Shown here in pieces: positions 23,600-36,610 of a DNA stretch of 64,000 nt. A model generated the notes under the pieces. The model did not search any database. It saw only the letters and a list, made by a program, of their open reading frames with translations, and was not told the DNA's origin. Source of the stretch: Petrolisthes cinctipes. Its lineage: Eukaryota; Arthropoda; Malacostraca; Decapoda; Porcellanidae. Numbering within the stretch: the stretch's first letter is position 1; every line of letters starts with the position of its first letter. The position numbers and the translations under genes were made by a program. The stretch lies in contig JAWQEG010001220.1 in assembly GCA_033782935.1 (NCBI GenBank), positions 2,170,001 to 2,234,000 of the forward strand. The letters run 5' to 3'.

Positions 23600-24601
23600 T
23601 GTTAGAGTATTTTCAAAATACATGCTCAAAACATACTGAAAATCGATCTTTTAGGTGCACAAAAGTCGATATGTGCATGCATCTTCAGTACCCGTTTATA
23701 TCTCAAATTCAGACTCAAAACACCCGAAAATTCAATATTTTGGGGTCCCAGAAGCAATCTGTACATGCCTACTCCGTGTTAGAGTATTTTCAAAATTCAG
23801 GCCCAAAACATGCTGAAAATCGATATTTTTGGTGCCCAAAGTCAATATGTGCATGTATCTTCTGTACCCGTTTATATCTCAAATTCAGGCTCAAAACACC
23901 CGAAAATTCAATATTTTGAGGTCCCAGAAGCAATCTGTACATGCCTACTCAGTGCTAGAATATTTTCAAAATATAGGCTAAAAACATGCTAAAAATCGAT
24001 CTTTTAGGTGCCAAAAAGTCGATATCTCAAATTCAGTCCCAAAACACCCGAAAATTCGATATTTAGGGGTCCCAGAAGCGATCTGTACATGCCTACTCCG
24101 TGTTAGAGTATTTTCAAAATACATGCTCAAAACATACTGAAAATCGATCTTTTAGGTGCACAAAAGTCGATATGTGCATGCATCTTCAGAACCCGTTTAT
24201 ATCTCAAATTCAGACTCAAAACACCCGAAAATTCAATATTTTGGGGTCCCAGAAGTAATCTGTACATGCCTACTCAGTGTTAGAGTATTTTCAAAATACA
24301 GGCCCAAAACATGCTGAAAATCGATATTTCAGATGCCCAAAGTCAATATGTGCATGTATCTTCTGTACCCGTTTATATCTCAAATTCAGGCTCAAAACAC
24401 CCGAAAATTCAATATTTTGGGGTCGCAGAAGCAATCTGTACATGCCTACACAGTGCTAGAATATTTTCAAAATATAGGCTAAAAACATGCTAAAAATCGA
24501 CATTTTAGGTGCCAAAAAATCGATATCTCAAATTCAGTCCCAAAACACCCGAAAATTCGATATTTAGAGGTCCCAGAAGGTAACTGTACATGCCTACTCC
24601 G
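23600..24601. repeat. Two A-B-C trimers
   Basis: Units at 23600 (A1-B2-C2) and 24101 (A1-B1-C1), each 501 bp. Duplicated at 30,399-31,400. Confidence 0.88.
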
Positions 24602-25574
24602 TGTTAGAGTATTTTCAAAATTCAGGCATAAAACATGCTGAAAATCGATATTTTTGGTGCCCAAAGTCAATATGTGCATGTATCTTCTGTACCCGTTTAT
24701 ATCTCAAATTCAGGCTCAAAACGCCCGAAAATTCAATATTTTGGGGTCCCAGAAGCAATCTGTACATGCCTACTCAGTGCTAGAATATTTTCAAAATATA
24801 GGCTAAAAACATGCTAAAAATCGATCTTTTAGGTGCCAAAAAGTCGATATCTCAAATTCAGTCCCAAAACACCCGAAAATTCGATATTTAGGGGTCCCAG
24901 AAGCGATCTGTACATGTCTACTCCGTGTTAGAGTATTTTCAAAATACATGCTCAAAGCATACCGAAAATCGATCTTTTAGGTGCACAAAAGTCGATATGT
25001 GCATGCATCTTCAGTACCCGTTTATATCTCAAATTCAGGCTCAAAACACCCAAAAATTCAATATTTTGGGGTCCCAGAAGCAATCTGTACATGCCTACTC
25101 AGTGTTAGAGTATTTTCAAAATACAGGCCCAAAACATGCTGAAAATCGACATTTTAGGTGCCAAAAAATCGATATCTCAAATTCAGTCCCAAAACACCCG
25201 AAAATTCGATATTTAGAGGTCCCAGAAGGTAACTGTACATGCCTACTCCGTGTTAGAGTATTTTCAAAATTCAGGCATAAAACATGCTGAAAATCGATAT
25301 TTTTGGTGCCCAAAGTCAATATGTGCATGTATCTTCTGTACCCGTTTATATCTCAAATTCAGGCTCAAAACGCCCGAAAATTCAATATTTTGGGGTCCCA
25401 GAAGCAATCTGTACATGCCTACTCAGTGCTAGAATATTTTCAAAATATAGGCTAAAAACATGCTAAAAATCGATCTTTTAGGTGCCAAAAAGTCGATATC
25501 TCAAATTCAGTCCCAAAACACCCGAAAATTCGATATTTAGGGGTCCCAGAAGCGATCTGTACATGTCTACTCCG
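24602..25574. repeat. B-C dimer, A plus B/C hybrid, B-C dimer
   Basis: B'-C2 at 24602-24925, then A1 at 24926-25102 joined to a 148-bp hybrid at 25103-25250, then B'-C2 at 25251-25574. The hybrid has a B1 head (tacaggcccaaaacatgctg) and a C1 body (cgacattttagg, the GATATC junction). It reads as a single crossover inside the shared stretch gctgaaaatcga. The two flanking B-C dimers look identical by eye. Confidence 0.86.
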
Positions 25575-27577
25575 TGTTAGAGTATTTTCAAAATACATGC
25601 TCAAAAAATACTGAAAAACGATCTTTTAGGTGCACAAAAGTCGATATGTGCATGCATCTTCAGTACCCGTTTATATCTCAAATTCAGGCTCAAAACACCC
25701 GAGAATTCAATATTTTGGGGTCCCAGAAGCAATCTGTACATGCCTACTCAGTGTTAGAGTATTTTCAAAATACAGGCCAAAAACATGCTGAAAATCGATA
25801 TTTTAGATGCCCAAAGTCAATATGTGCATGTATCTTCTTTACCCGTTTATATCTCAAATTCAGGCTCAAAACACCCGAAAATTCAATATTTTGGGGTCCC
25901 AGAAGCAATCTGTACATGCCTACACAGTGCTAGAATATTTTCAAAATATAGGCTAAAAACATGCTAAAAATCGACATTTTAGGTGCCAAAAAATCGATAT
26001 CTCAAATTCAGTCCCAAAACACCCGAAAATTCGATATTTAGAGGTCCCAGAAGGTATCTGTACATGCCTACTCCGTGTTAGAGTATTTTCAAAATACAGG
26101 CCAAAAACATACTGAAAATCGATCTTTTAGGTGCACAAAAGTCGATATGTGCATGCATCTTCTGTACCCGTTTATATCTCAAATTCTGGCCCTAAACACC
26201 CGAAAACTCGATATTTTGGGGTCCCAGAAGCGATCTGTACATGCCTACTCCGTGTTAGAGTATTTTCAAAATTCAGGCCCAAAACATGCTGAAAATCGAT
26301 ATTTTTGGTGCCCAAAGTCAATATGTGCATGTATCTTCTGTACCCGTTTATATCTCAAATTCAGGCTCAAAACACCCGAAAATTCAATATTTTGGGGTCC
26401 CAGAAGCAATCTGTACATGCCTACTCAGTGCTAGAATATTTTCAAAATATAGGCTAAAAACATGCTGAAAATCGATCTTTTAGATGCCAAAAAGTCGATA
26501 TCTCAAATTCAGTCCCAAAACACCCGAAAATTCGATATTTAGGGGTCCCAGAAGCGATCTGTACATGCCTACTCCGTGTTAGAGTATTTTCAAAATACAT
26601 GCTCAAAGCATACTGAAAATCGATCTTTTAGGTGCACAAAAGTCGATATGTGCATGCATCTTCAGTACCCGTTTATATCTCAAATTCAGGCTCAAAACAC
26701 CCGAAAATTCAATATTTTGGGGTCCCAGAAGCAATCTGTACATGCCTACTCAGTGCTAGAGTATTTTCAAAATACAGGCCCAAAACATGCTGAAAATCGA
26801 TATTTTAGATGCCCAAAGTCAATATGTGCATGTATCTTCTGTACCCGTTTATATCTCAAATTCAGGCTCAAAACACCCAAAAATTCAATATTTTGGGGTC
26901 TCAGAAGCAATCTGTACATGCCTACACAGTGCTAGAATATTTTCAAAATATAGGCTAAAAACATGCTAAAAATCGACATTTTAGGTGCCAAAAAATCGAT
27001 ATCTCAAATTCAGTCCCAAAACACCCGAAAATTCGATATATAGAGGTCCCAGAAGGTATCTGTACATGCCTACTCCGTGTTAGAGTATTTTCAAAATACA
27101 GGCCAAAAACATACTGAAAATCGATCTTTTAGGTGCCCAAAAGTCGATATGTGCATGCATCTTCTGTACCCGTTTATATCTCAAATTCTGGCCCTAAACA
27201 CCCGAAAATTCGATATTTTGGGGTCCCAGAAGCGATTTGTACATGCCTACTCCGTGTTAGAGTATTTTCAAATTTCAGGCCCAAAACATGCTGAAAATCG
27301 ATATTTTTGGTGCCCAAAGTCAATATGTGCATGTATCTTCTGTACCCGTTTATATCTCAAATTCAGGCTCAAAACACCCGAAAATTCAATATTTTGGGGT
27401 CCCATAAGCAATCTGTACATGCCTACTCAGTGCTAGAATATTTTCAAAATATAGGCTAAAAACATGCTAAAAATCGATCTTTTAGGTGCCAAAAAGTCGA
27501 TATCTCAAATTCAGTCCCAAACCACACGAAAATTCGATATTTAGGGGTCCCAGAAGCGACTGTACATGCCTACTCCG
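25575..27577. repeat. Four A-B-C trimers
   Basis: Units start at 25575, 26076, 26577 and 27078 (500 bp; one base missing in gcgactgtac). They alternate A1-B1-C1 and A2-B2-C2 twice, the cleanest display of the 1,002-bp hexamer. Confidence 0.9.
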
Positions 27578-28580
27578 TGTTAGAGTATTTTCAAAATATA
27601 TGCTCAAAACATACTGAAAATCGATCTTTTAGGTGCACAAAAGTCGATATGTGCATGCATCTTCAGTACCCGCTTATATCTCAATTTCAGGCTCAAAACA
27701 CCCGAAAATTCAATATTTTGGGGTCCCAGAAGCAATCTGTACATGCCTACTCAGTGTTAGAGTATTTTCAAAATACATGCTCAAAAAATACTGAAAATCG
27801 ATCTTTTAGGTGCACAAAAGTCGATATGTGCATGCATCTTCAGTACCCGTTTATATCTCAAATTCAGGCTCAAAACACCCGAGAATTCAATATTTTGGGG
27901 TCCCAGAAGCAATCTGTACATGCCTACTCAGTGTTAGAGTATTTTCAAAATACAGGCCCAAAACATGCTGAAAATCGATAATTTAGATGCCCAAAGTCAA
28001 TATGTGCATGTATCTTCTGTACCCGTTTATATCTCAAATTCAGGCTCAAAACACCCGAAAATTCAATATTTTGGGGGTCCCAGAAGCAATCTGTACATGC
28101 CTACACAGTGCTAGAATATTTTCAAAATATAGGCTAAAAACATGCTAAAAATCGACATTTTAGGTGCCAAAAAATCGATATCTCAAATTCAGTCACAAAA
28201 CACCCGAAAATTCGATATTTAGAGGTCCCAGAAGGTAACTGTACATGCCTACTCCGTGTTAGAGTATTTTCAAAATTCAGGCATAAAACATGCTGAAAAT
28301 CGATATTTTTGGTGCCCAAAGTCAATATGTGCATGTATCTTCTGTACCCGTTTATATCTCAAATTCAGGCTCAAAACGCCCGAAAATTCAATATTTTGGG
28401 GTCCCAGAAGCAATCTGTACATGCCTACTCAGTGCTAGAATATTTTCAAAATATAGGCTAAAAACATGCTAAAAATCGATCTTTTAGGTGCCAAAAAGTC
28501 GATATATCAAATTCAGTCCCAAAACACCCGAAAATTCGATATTTAGGGGTCCCAGAAGCGATCTGTACATGTCTACTCCG
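27578..28580. repeat. A-A-B-C tetramer plus B-C dimer
   Basis: A1 (27578), A1 (27755), B1 (27932) and C1 make a 679-bp unit with one extra G near 28,075. B'-C2 follows at 28257-28580. The first A carries tatatgctc and cgcttatatctcaattt, rare markers that track this block through its copies at 34,378, 35,881 and 40,538. Confidence 0.88.
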
Positions 28581-30073
28581 TGTTAGAGTATTTTCAAAAT
28601 ACATGCTCAAAAAATACTGAAAATCGATCTTTTAGGTGCACAAAAGTCGATATGTGCATGCATCTTCAGTACCCGTTTATATCTCAAATTCAGGCTCAAA
28701 ACACCCGAAAATTCAATATTTTGGGGTCCCAGAAGCAATCTGTACATGTCTACTCAGTGTTAGAGTATTTTCAAAATACAGGCCCAAAACATGCTGAAAA
28801 TCGATATTTTAGATGCCCAAAGTCAATATGTGCATGTATCTTCTTTACCCGTTTATATCTCAAATTCAGGCTCAAAACACCCGAAAATTCAATATTTTGG
28901 GGTCCCAGAAGCAATCTGTACATGCCTACACAGTGCTAGAATATTTTCAAAATATAGGCTAAAAACATGCTAAAAATCGACATTTTAGGTGCCAAAAAAT
29001 CGATATCTCAAATTCAGTCCCAAAACACCCGAAAATTCGATATTTAGAGGTACCAGAAGGTATCTGTACATGCCTACTCCGTGTTAGAGTATTTTCAAAA
29101 TACAGGCCAAAAACATACTGAAAATCGATCTTTTAGGTGCACAAAAGTCGATATGTGCATGCATCTTCTGTACCCGTTTATATCTCAAATTCTGGCCCTA
29201 AACACCCGAAAATTCGATATTTTGGGGTCCCAGAAGCTATCTGTACATGCCTACTCCGTGTTAGAGTATTTTCAAAATTCAGGCCCAAAACATGCTGAAA
29301 ATCGATATTTTTGGTGCCCAAAGTCAATATGTGCATGTATCTTCTGTACCCGTTTATATCTCAAATTCAGGCTCAAAACACCCGAGAATTCAATATTTTG
29401 GGGTCCCAGAAGCAATCTGTACATGCCTACACAGTGCTAGAATATTTTCAAAATATAGGCTAAAAACATGCTAAAAATCGACATTTTAGGTGCCAAAAAA
29501 TCGATATCTCAAATTCAGTCCCAAATCACCCCAAAATTCGATATTTAGAGGTCCCAGAAGGTATCTGTACATGCCTACTCCGTGTTAGAGTATTTTCAAA
29601 ATACAGGCCAAAAACATACTGAAAATCGATCTTTTAGGTGCCCAAAAGTCGATATGTGCATGCATCTTCTGTACCCGTTTATATCTCAAATTCTGTCCCT
29701 AAACACCCGAAAATTTGATATTTTGGGGTCCCAGAAGCGATCTGTACATGCCTACTCCGTGTTAGAGTATTTTCAAAATTCAGGCCCAAAACATGCTGAA
29801 AATCGATATTTTTGGTGCCCAAAGTCAATATGTGCATGTATCTTCTGTACCCGTTTATATCTCAAATTCAGGCTCAAAACACCCGAAAATTCAATATTTT
29901 GGGGTCCCAGAAGCAATCTGTACAGTGCTAGAATATTTTCAAAATATAGGCTCAAAACATGCTAAAAATCGATCTTTTAGGTGCCAAAAAGTCGATATCT
30001 CAAATTCAGTCCCATAACACCCGAAAATTCGATATTTAGGGGTCCCAGAAGCGATCTGTACATGCCTACTCCG
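28581..30073. repeat. Three A-B-C trimers
   Basis: Units at 28581, 29082 and 29583 (491 bp with the same 10-bp deletion as 22784). The left copy of the large duplication joins its right copy within the second unit, near 29,239. Confidence 0.88.
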
Positions 30074-33000
30074 TGTTAGAGTATTTTCAAAATACATGCT
30101 CAAAACATACTGAAAATCGATCTTTTAGGTGCACAAAAGTCGATATGTGCATGCATCTTCAGTACCCGTTTATATCTCAAATTCAGGCTCAAAACACCCG
30201 AAAATTCAATATTTTGGGGTCCCATAAGCAATCTGTACATGCCTACTCAGTGCTAGAATATTTTCAAAATATAGGCTAAAAACATGCTAAAAATCGATCT
30301 TTTAGGTGCCAAAAAGTCGATATCTCAAATTCAGTCCCAAAACACCCGAAAATTCGATATTTAGGGGTCCCAGAAGCGATCTGTACATGCCTACTCCGTG
30401 TTAGAGTATTTTCAAAATACATGCTCAAAACATACTGAAAATCGATCTTTTAGGTGCACAAAAGTCGATATGTGCATGCATCTTCAGTACCCGTTTATAT
30501 CTCAAATTCAGACTCAAAACACCCGAAAATTCAATATTTTGGGGTCCCAGAAGCAATCTGTACATGCCTACTCCGTGTTAGAGTATTTTCAAAATTCAGG
30601 CCCAAAACATGCTGAAAATCGATATTTTTGGTGCCCAAAGTCAATATGTGCATGTATCTTCTGTACCCGTTTATATCTCAAATTCAGGCTCAAAACACCC
30701 GAAAATTCAATATTTTGAGGTCCCAGAAGCAATCTGTACATGCCTACTCAGTGCTAGAATATTTTCAAAATATAGGCTAAAAACATGCTAAAAATCGATC
30801 TTTTAGGTGCCAAAAAGTCGATATCTCAAATTCAGTCCCAAAACACCCGAAAATTCGATATTTAGGGGTCCCAGAAGCGATCTGTACATGCCTACTCCGT
30901 GTTAGAGTATTTTCAAAATACATGCTCAAAACATACTGAAAATCGATCTTTTAGGTGCACAAAAGTCGATATGTGCATGCATCTTCAGAACCCGTTTATA
31001 TCTCAAATTCAGACTCAAAACACCCGAAAATTCAATATTTTGGGGTCCCAGAAGTAATCTGTACATGCCTACTCAGTGTTAGAGTATTTTCAAAATACAG
31101 GCCCAAAACATGCTGAAAATCGATATTTCAGATGCCCAAAGTCAATATGTGCATGTATCTTCTGTACCCGTTTATATCTCAAATTCAGGCTCAAAACACC
31201 CGAAAATTCAATATTTTGGGGTCGCAGAAGCAATCTGTACATGCCTACACAGTGCTAGAATATTTTCAAAATATAGGCTAAAAACATGCTAAAAATCGAC
31301 ATTTTAGGTGCCAAAAAATCGATATCTCAAATTCAGTCCCAAAACACCCGAAAATTCGATATTTAGAGGTCCCAGAAGGTAACTGTACATGCCTACTCCG
31401 TGTTAGAGTATTTTCAAAATTCAGGCATAAAACATGCTGAAAATCGATATTTTTGGTGCCCAAAGTCAATATGTGCATGTATCTTCTGTACCCGTTTATA
31501 TCTCAAATTCAGGCTCAAAACGCCCGAAAATTCAATATTTTGGGGTCCCAGAAGCAATCTGTACATGCCTACTCAGTGCTAGAATATTTTCAAAATATAG
31601 GCTAAAAACATGCTAAAAATCGATCTTTTAGGTGCCAAAAAGTCGATATCTCAAATTCAGTCCCAAAACACCCGAAAATTCGATATTTAGGGGTCCCAGA
31701 AGCGATCTGTACATGTCTACTCCGTGTTAGAGTATTTTCAAAATACATGCTCAAAGCATACCGAAAATCGATCTTTTAGGTGCACAAAAGTCGATATGTG
31801 CATGCATCTTCAGTACCCGTTTATATCTCAAATTCAGGCTCAAAACACCCAAAAATTCAATATTTTGGGGTCCCAGAAGCAATCTGTACATGCCTACTCA
31901 GTGTTAGAGTATTTTCAAAATACAGGCCCAAAACATGCTGAAAATCGACATTTTAGGTGCCAAAAAATCGATATCTCAAATTCAGTCCCAAAACACCCGA
32001 AAATTCGATATTTAGAGGTCCCAGAAGGTAACTGTACATGCCTACTCCGTGTTAGAGTATTTTCAAAATTCAGGCATAAAACATGCTGAAAATCGATATT
32101 TTTGGTGCCCAAAGTCAATATGTGCATGTATCTTCTGTACCCGTTTATATCTCAAATTCAGGCTCAAAACGCCCGAAAATTCAATATTTTGGGGTCCCAG
32201 AAGCAATCTGTACATGCCTACTCAGTGCTAGAATATTTTCAAAATATAGGCTAAAAACATGCTAAAAATCGATCTTTTAGGTGCCAAAAAGTCGATATCT
32301 CAAATTCAGTCCCAAAACACCCGAAAATTCGATATTTAGGGGTCCCAGAAGCGATCTGTACATGTCTACTCCGTGTTAGAGTATTTTCAAAATACATGCT
32401 CAAAAAATACTGAAAAACGATCTTTTAGGTGCACAAAAGTCGATATGTGCATGCATCTTCAGTACCCGTTTATATCTCAAATTCAGGCTCAAAACACCCG
32501 AGAATTCAATATTTTGGGGTCCCAGAAGCAATCTGTACATGCCTACTCAGTGTTAGAGTATTTTCAAAATACAGGCCAAAAACATGCTGAAAATCGATAT
32601 TTTAGATGCCCAAAGTCAATATGTGCATGTATCTTCTTTACCCGTTTATATCTCAAATTCAGGCTCAAAACACCCGAAAATTCAATATTTTGGGGTCCCA
32701 GAAGCAATCTGTACATGCCTACACAGTGCTAGAATATTTTCAAAATATAGGCTAAAAACATGCTAAAAATCGACATTTTAGGTGCCAAAAAATCGATATC
32801 TCAAATTCAGTCCCAAAACACCCGAAAATTCGATATTTAGAGGTCCCAGAAGGTATCTGTACATGCCTACTCCGTGTTAGAGTATTTTCAAAATACAGGC
32901 CAAAAACATACTGAAAATCGATCTTTTAGGTGCACAAAAGTCGATATGTGCATGCATCTTCTGTACCCGTTTATATCTCAAATTCTGGCCCTAAACACCC

Positions 33001-35107
33001 GAAAATTCGATATTTTGGGGTCCCAGAAGCGATCTGTACATGCCTACTCCGTGTTAGAGTATTTTCAAAATTCAGGCCCAAAACATGCTGAAAATCGATA
33101 TTTTTGGTGCCCAAAGTCAATATGTGCATGTATCTTCTGTACCCGTTTATATCTCAAATTCAGGCTCAAAACACCCGAAAATTCAATATTTTGGGGTCCC
33201 AGAAGCAATCTGTACATGCCTACTCAGTGCTAGAATATTTTCAAAATATAGGCTAAAAACATGCTGAAAATCGATCTTTTAGATGCCAAAAAGTCGATAT
33301 CTCAAATTCAGTCCCAAAACACCCGAAAATTCGATATTTAGGGGTCCCAGAAGCGATCTGTACATGCCTACTCCGTGTTAGAGTATTTTCAAAATACATG
33401 CTCAAAGCATACTGAAAATCGATCTTTTAGGTGCACAAAAGTCGATATGTGCATGCATCTTCAGTACCCGTTTATATCTCAAATTCAGGCTCAAAACACC
33501 CGAAAATTCAATATTTTGGGGTCCCAGAAGCAATCTGTACATGCCTACTCAGTGCTAGAGTATTTTCAAAATACAGGCCCAAAACATGCTGAAAATCGAT
33601 ATTTTAGATGCCCAAAGTCAATATGTGCATGTATCTTCTGTACCCGTTTATATCTCAAATTCAGGCTCAAAACACCCAAAAATTCAATATTTTGGGGTCT
33701 CAGAAGCAATCTGTACATGCCTACACAGTGCTAGAATATTTTCAAAATATAGGCTAAAAACATGCTAAAAATCGACATTTTAGGTGCCAAAAAATCGATA
33801 TCTCAAATTCAGTCCCAAAACACCCGAAAATTCGATATATAGAGGTCCCAGAAGGTATCTGTACATGCCTACTCCGTGTTAGAGTATTTTCAAAATACAG
33901 GCCAAAAACATACTGAAAATCGATCTTTTAGGTGCCCAAAAGTCGATATGTGCATGCATCTTCTGTACCCGTTTATATCTCAAATTCTGGCCCTAAACAC
34001 CCGAAAATTCGATATTTTGGGGTCCCAGAAGCGATTTGTACATGCCTACTCCGTGTTAGAGTATTTTCAAATTTCAGGCCCAAAACATGCTGAAAATCGA
34101 TATTTTTGGTGCCCAAAGTCAATATGTGCATGTATCTTCTGTACCCGTTTATATCTCAAATTCAGGCTCAAAACACCCGAAAATTCAATATTTTGGGGTC
34201 CCATAAGCAATCTGTACATGCCTACTCAGTGCTAGAATATTTTCAAAATATAGGCTAAAAACATGCTAAAAATCGATCTTTTAGGTGCCAAAAAGTCGAT
34301 ATCTCAAATTCAGTCCCAAACCACACGAAAATTCGATATTTAGGGGTCCCAGAAGCGATCTGTACATGCCTACTCCGTGTTAGAGTATTTTCAAAATATA
34401 TGCTCAAAACATACTGAAAATCGATCTTTTAGGTGCACAAAAGTCGATATGTGCATGCATCTTCAGTACCCGCTTATATCTCAATTTCAGGCTCAAAACA
34501 CCCGAAAATTCAATATTTTGGGGTCCCAGAAGCAATCTGTACATGCCTACTCAGTGTTAGAGTATTTTCAAAATACATGCTCAAAAAATACTGAAAATCG
34601 ATCTTTTAGGTGCACAAAAGTCGATATGTGCATGCATCTTCAGTACCCGTTTATATCTCAAATTCAGGCTCAAAACACCCGAGAATTCAATATTTTGGGG
34701 TCCCAGAAGCAATCTGTACATGCCTACTCAGTGTTAGAGTATTTTCAAAATACAGGCCCAAAACATGCTGAAAATCGATAATTTAGATGCCCAAAGTCAA
34801 TATGTGCATGTATCTTCTGTACCCGTTTATATCTCAAATTCAGGCTCAAAACACCCGAAAATTCAATATTTTGGGGCCCCAGAAGCAATCTGTACATGCC
34901 TACACAGTGCTAGAATATTTTCAAAATATAGGCTAAAAACATGCTAAAAATCGACATTTTAGGTGCCAAAAAATCGATATCTCAAATTCAGTCACAAAAC
35001 ACCCGAAAATTCGATATTTAGAGGTCCCAGAAGGTAACTGTACATGCCTACACCGTGTTAGAGTATTTTCAAAATTCAGGCATAAAACATGCTGAAAATC
35101 GATATTT
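29239..35107. repeat. Large recent duplication, copy 2 (~5.9 kb)
   Basis: Partner of 22,440-28,308. Differences include cgaaaactcg to cgaaaattcg (26,21x versus 33,01x), ggggcccc at 34,87x, and ctacaccg versus ctactccg near 35,050. Identity this high implies recent unequal exchange, or an assembly artefact that should be excluded. Confidence 0.88.
30074..32373. repeat. Second copy of the 23,275-25,574 block
   Basis: A-C (30074), two trimers (30399, 30900), B-C (31401), A plus B/C hybrid (31725) and B-C (32050). Unit order, sizes and rare variants match 23,275-25,574 exactly at an offset of 6,799 bp. Confidence 0.9.
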
Positions 35108-35379
35108 TAGATGCCCAAAGTCAATATGTGCATGTATCTTCTGTACCCGTTTATATCTCAAATTCAGGCTCAAAACACCCAAAAATTCAATATTTTGGGG
35201 TCTCAGAAGCAATCTGTACATGCCTACACAGTGCTAGAATATTTTCAAAATATAGGCTAAAAACATGCTAAAAATCGACATTTTAGGTGCCAAAAAATCG
35301 ATATCTCAAATTCAGTCCCAAAACACCCGAAAATTCGATATATAGAGGTCCCAGAAGGTATCTGTACATGCCTACTCCG
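32374..35379. repeat. Four trimers, A-A-B-C tetramer, B-C dimer
   Basis: Trimers at 32374, 32875, 33376 and 33877, tetramer at 34378 (678 bp) and B-C at 35056 (324 bp). This continues the second copy of 25,575-28,580. The B monomer at 35056 has a B' head and a B1 body, unlike its partner at 28257, which marks the end of the large duplication near 35,107. Confidence 0.89.
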
Positions 35380-36610
35380 TGTTAGAGTATTTTCAAAATA
35401 CAGGCCAAAAACATACTGAAAATCGATCTTTTAGGTGCCCAAAAGTCGATATGTGCATGCATCTTCTGTACCCGTTTATATCTCAAATTCTGGCCCTAAA
35501 CACCCGAAAATTCGATATTTTGGGGTCCCAGAAGCGATTTGTACATGCCTACTCCGTGTTAGAGTATTTTCAAATTTCAGGCCCAAAACATGCTGAAAAT
35601 CGATATTTTTGGTGCCCAAAGTCAATATGTGCATGTATCTTCTGTACCCGTTTATATCTCAAATTCAGGCTCAAAACACCCGAAAATTCAATATTTTGGG
35701 GTCCCATAAGCAATCTGTACATGCCTACTCAGTGCTAGAATATTTTCAAAATATAGGCTAAAAACATGCTAAAAATCGATCTTTTAGGTGCCAAAAAGTC
35801 GATATCTCAAATTCAGTCCCAAACCACACGAAAATTCGATATTTAGGGGTCCCAGAAGCGATCTGTACATGCCTACTCCGTGTTAGAGTATTTTCAAAAT
35901 ATATGCTCAAAACATACTGAAAATCGATCTTTTAGGTGCACAAAAGTCGATATGTGCATGCATCTTCAGTACCCGCTTATATCTCAATTTCAGGCTCAAA
36001 ACACCCGAAAATTCAATATTTTGGGGTCCCAGAAGCAATCTGTACATGCCTACTCAGTGTTAGAGTATTTTCAAAATACATGCTCAAAAAATACTGAAAA
36101 TCGATCTTTTAGGTGCACAAAAGTCGATATGTGCATGCATCTTCAGTACCCGTTTATATCTCAAATTCAGGCTCAAAACACCCGAGAATTCAATATTTTG
36201 GGGTCCCAGAAGCAATCTGTACATGCCTACTCAGTGTTAGAGTATTTTCAAAATACAGGCCCAAAACATGCTGAAAATCGATAATTTAGATGCCCAAAGT
36301 CAATATGTGCATGTATCTTCTGTACCCGTTTATATCTCAAATTCAGGCTCAAAACACCCGAAAATTCAATATTTTGGGGTCCCAGAAGCAATCTGTACAT
36401 GCCTACACAGTGCTAGAATATTTTCAAAATATAGGCTAAAAACATGCTAAAAATCGACATTTTAGGTGCCAAAAAATCGATATCTCAAATTCAGTCACAA
36501 AACACCCGAAAATTCGATATTTAGAGGTCCCAGAAGGTAACTGTACATGCCTACACCGTGTTAGAGTATTTTCAAAATTCAGGCATAAAACATGCTGAAA
36601 ATCGATATTT
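33577..36610. repeat. 1,503-bp tandem duplication
   Basis: 33,577-35,107 is repeated as 35,080-36,610 at an offset of 1,503 bp (501 + 678 + 324). Both copies contain the trimer, the A-A-B-C tetramer with its rare markers, and the ctacaccg variant. One difference is ggggcccc (34,87x) versus ggggtccc (36,38x). The exchange point lies within the two B monomers, near 35,080-35,107. Confidence 0.87.

Larger units (their letters stand above)
22440..28308. repeat. Large recent duplication, copy 1 (~5.9 kb)
   Basis: Matches 29,239-35,107 at an offset of 6,799 bp (6,800 between about 27,558 and 28,075 because of two compensating one-base indels). By eye I found only about five differences. The left limit is set by agcga versus agcta at 22,43x and 29,23x; the right limit by ttttggtg versus ttagatg after 28,308 and 35,107. 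Confidence 0.88.
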
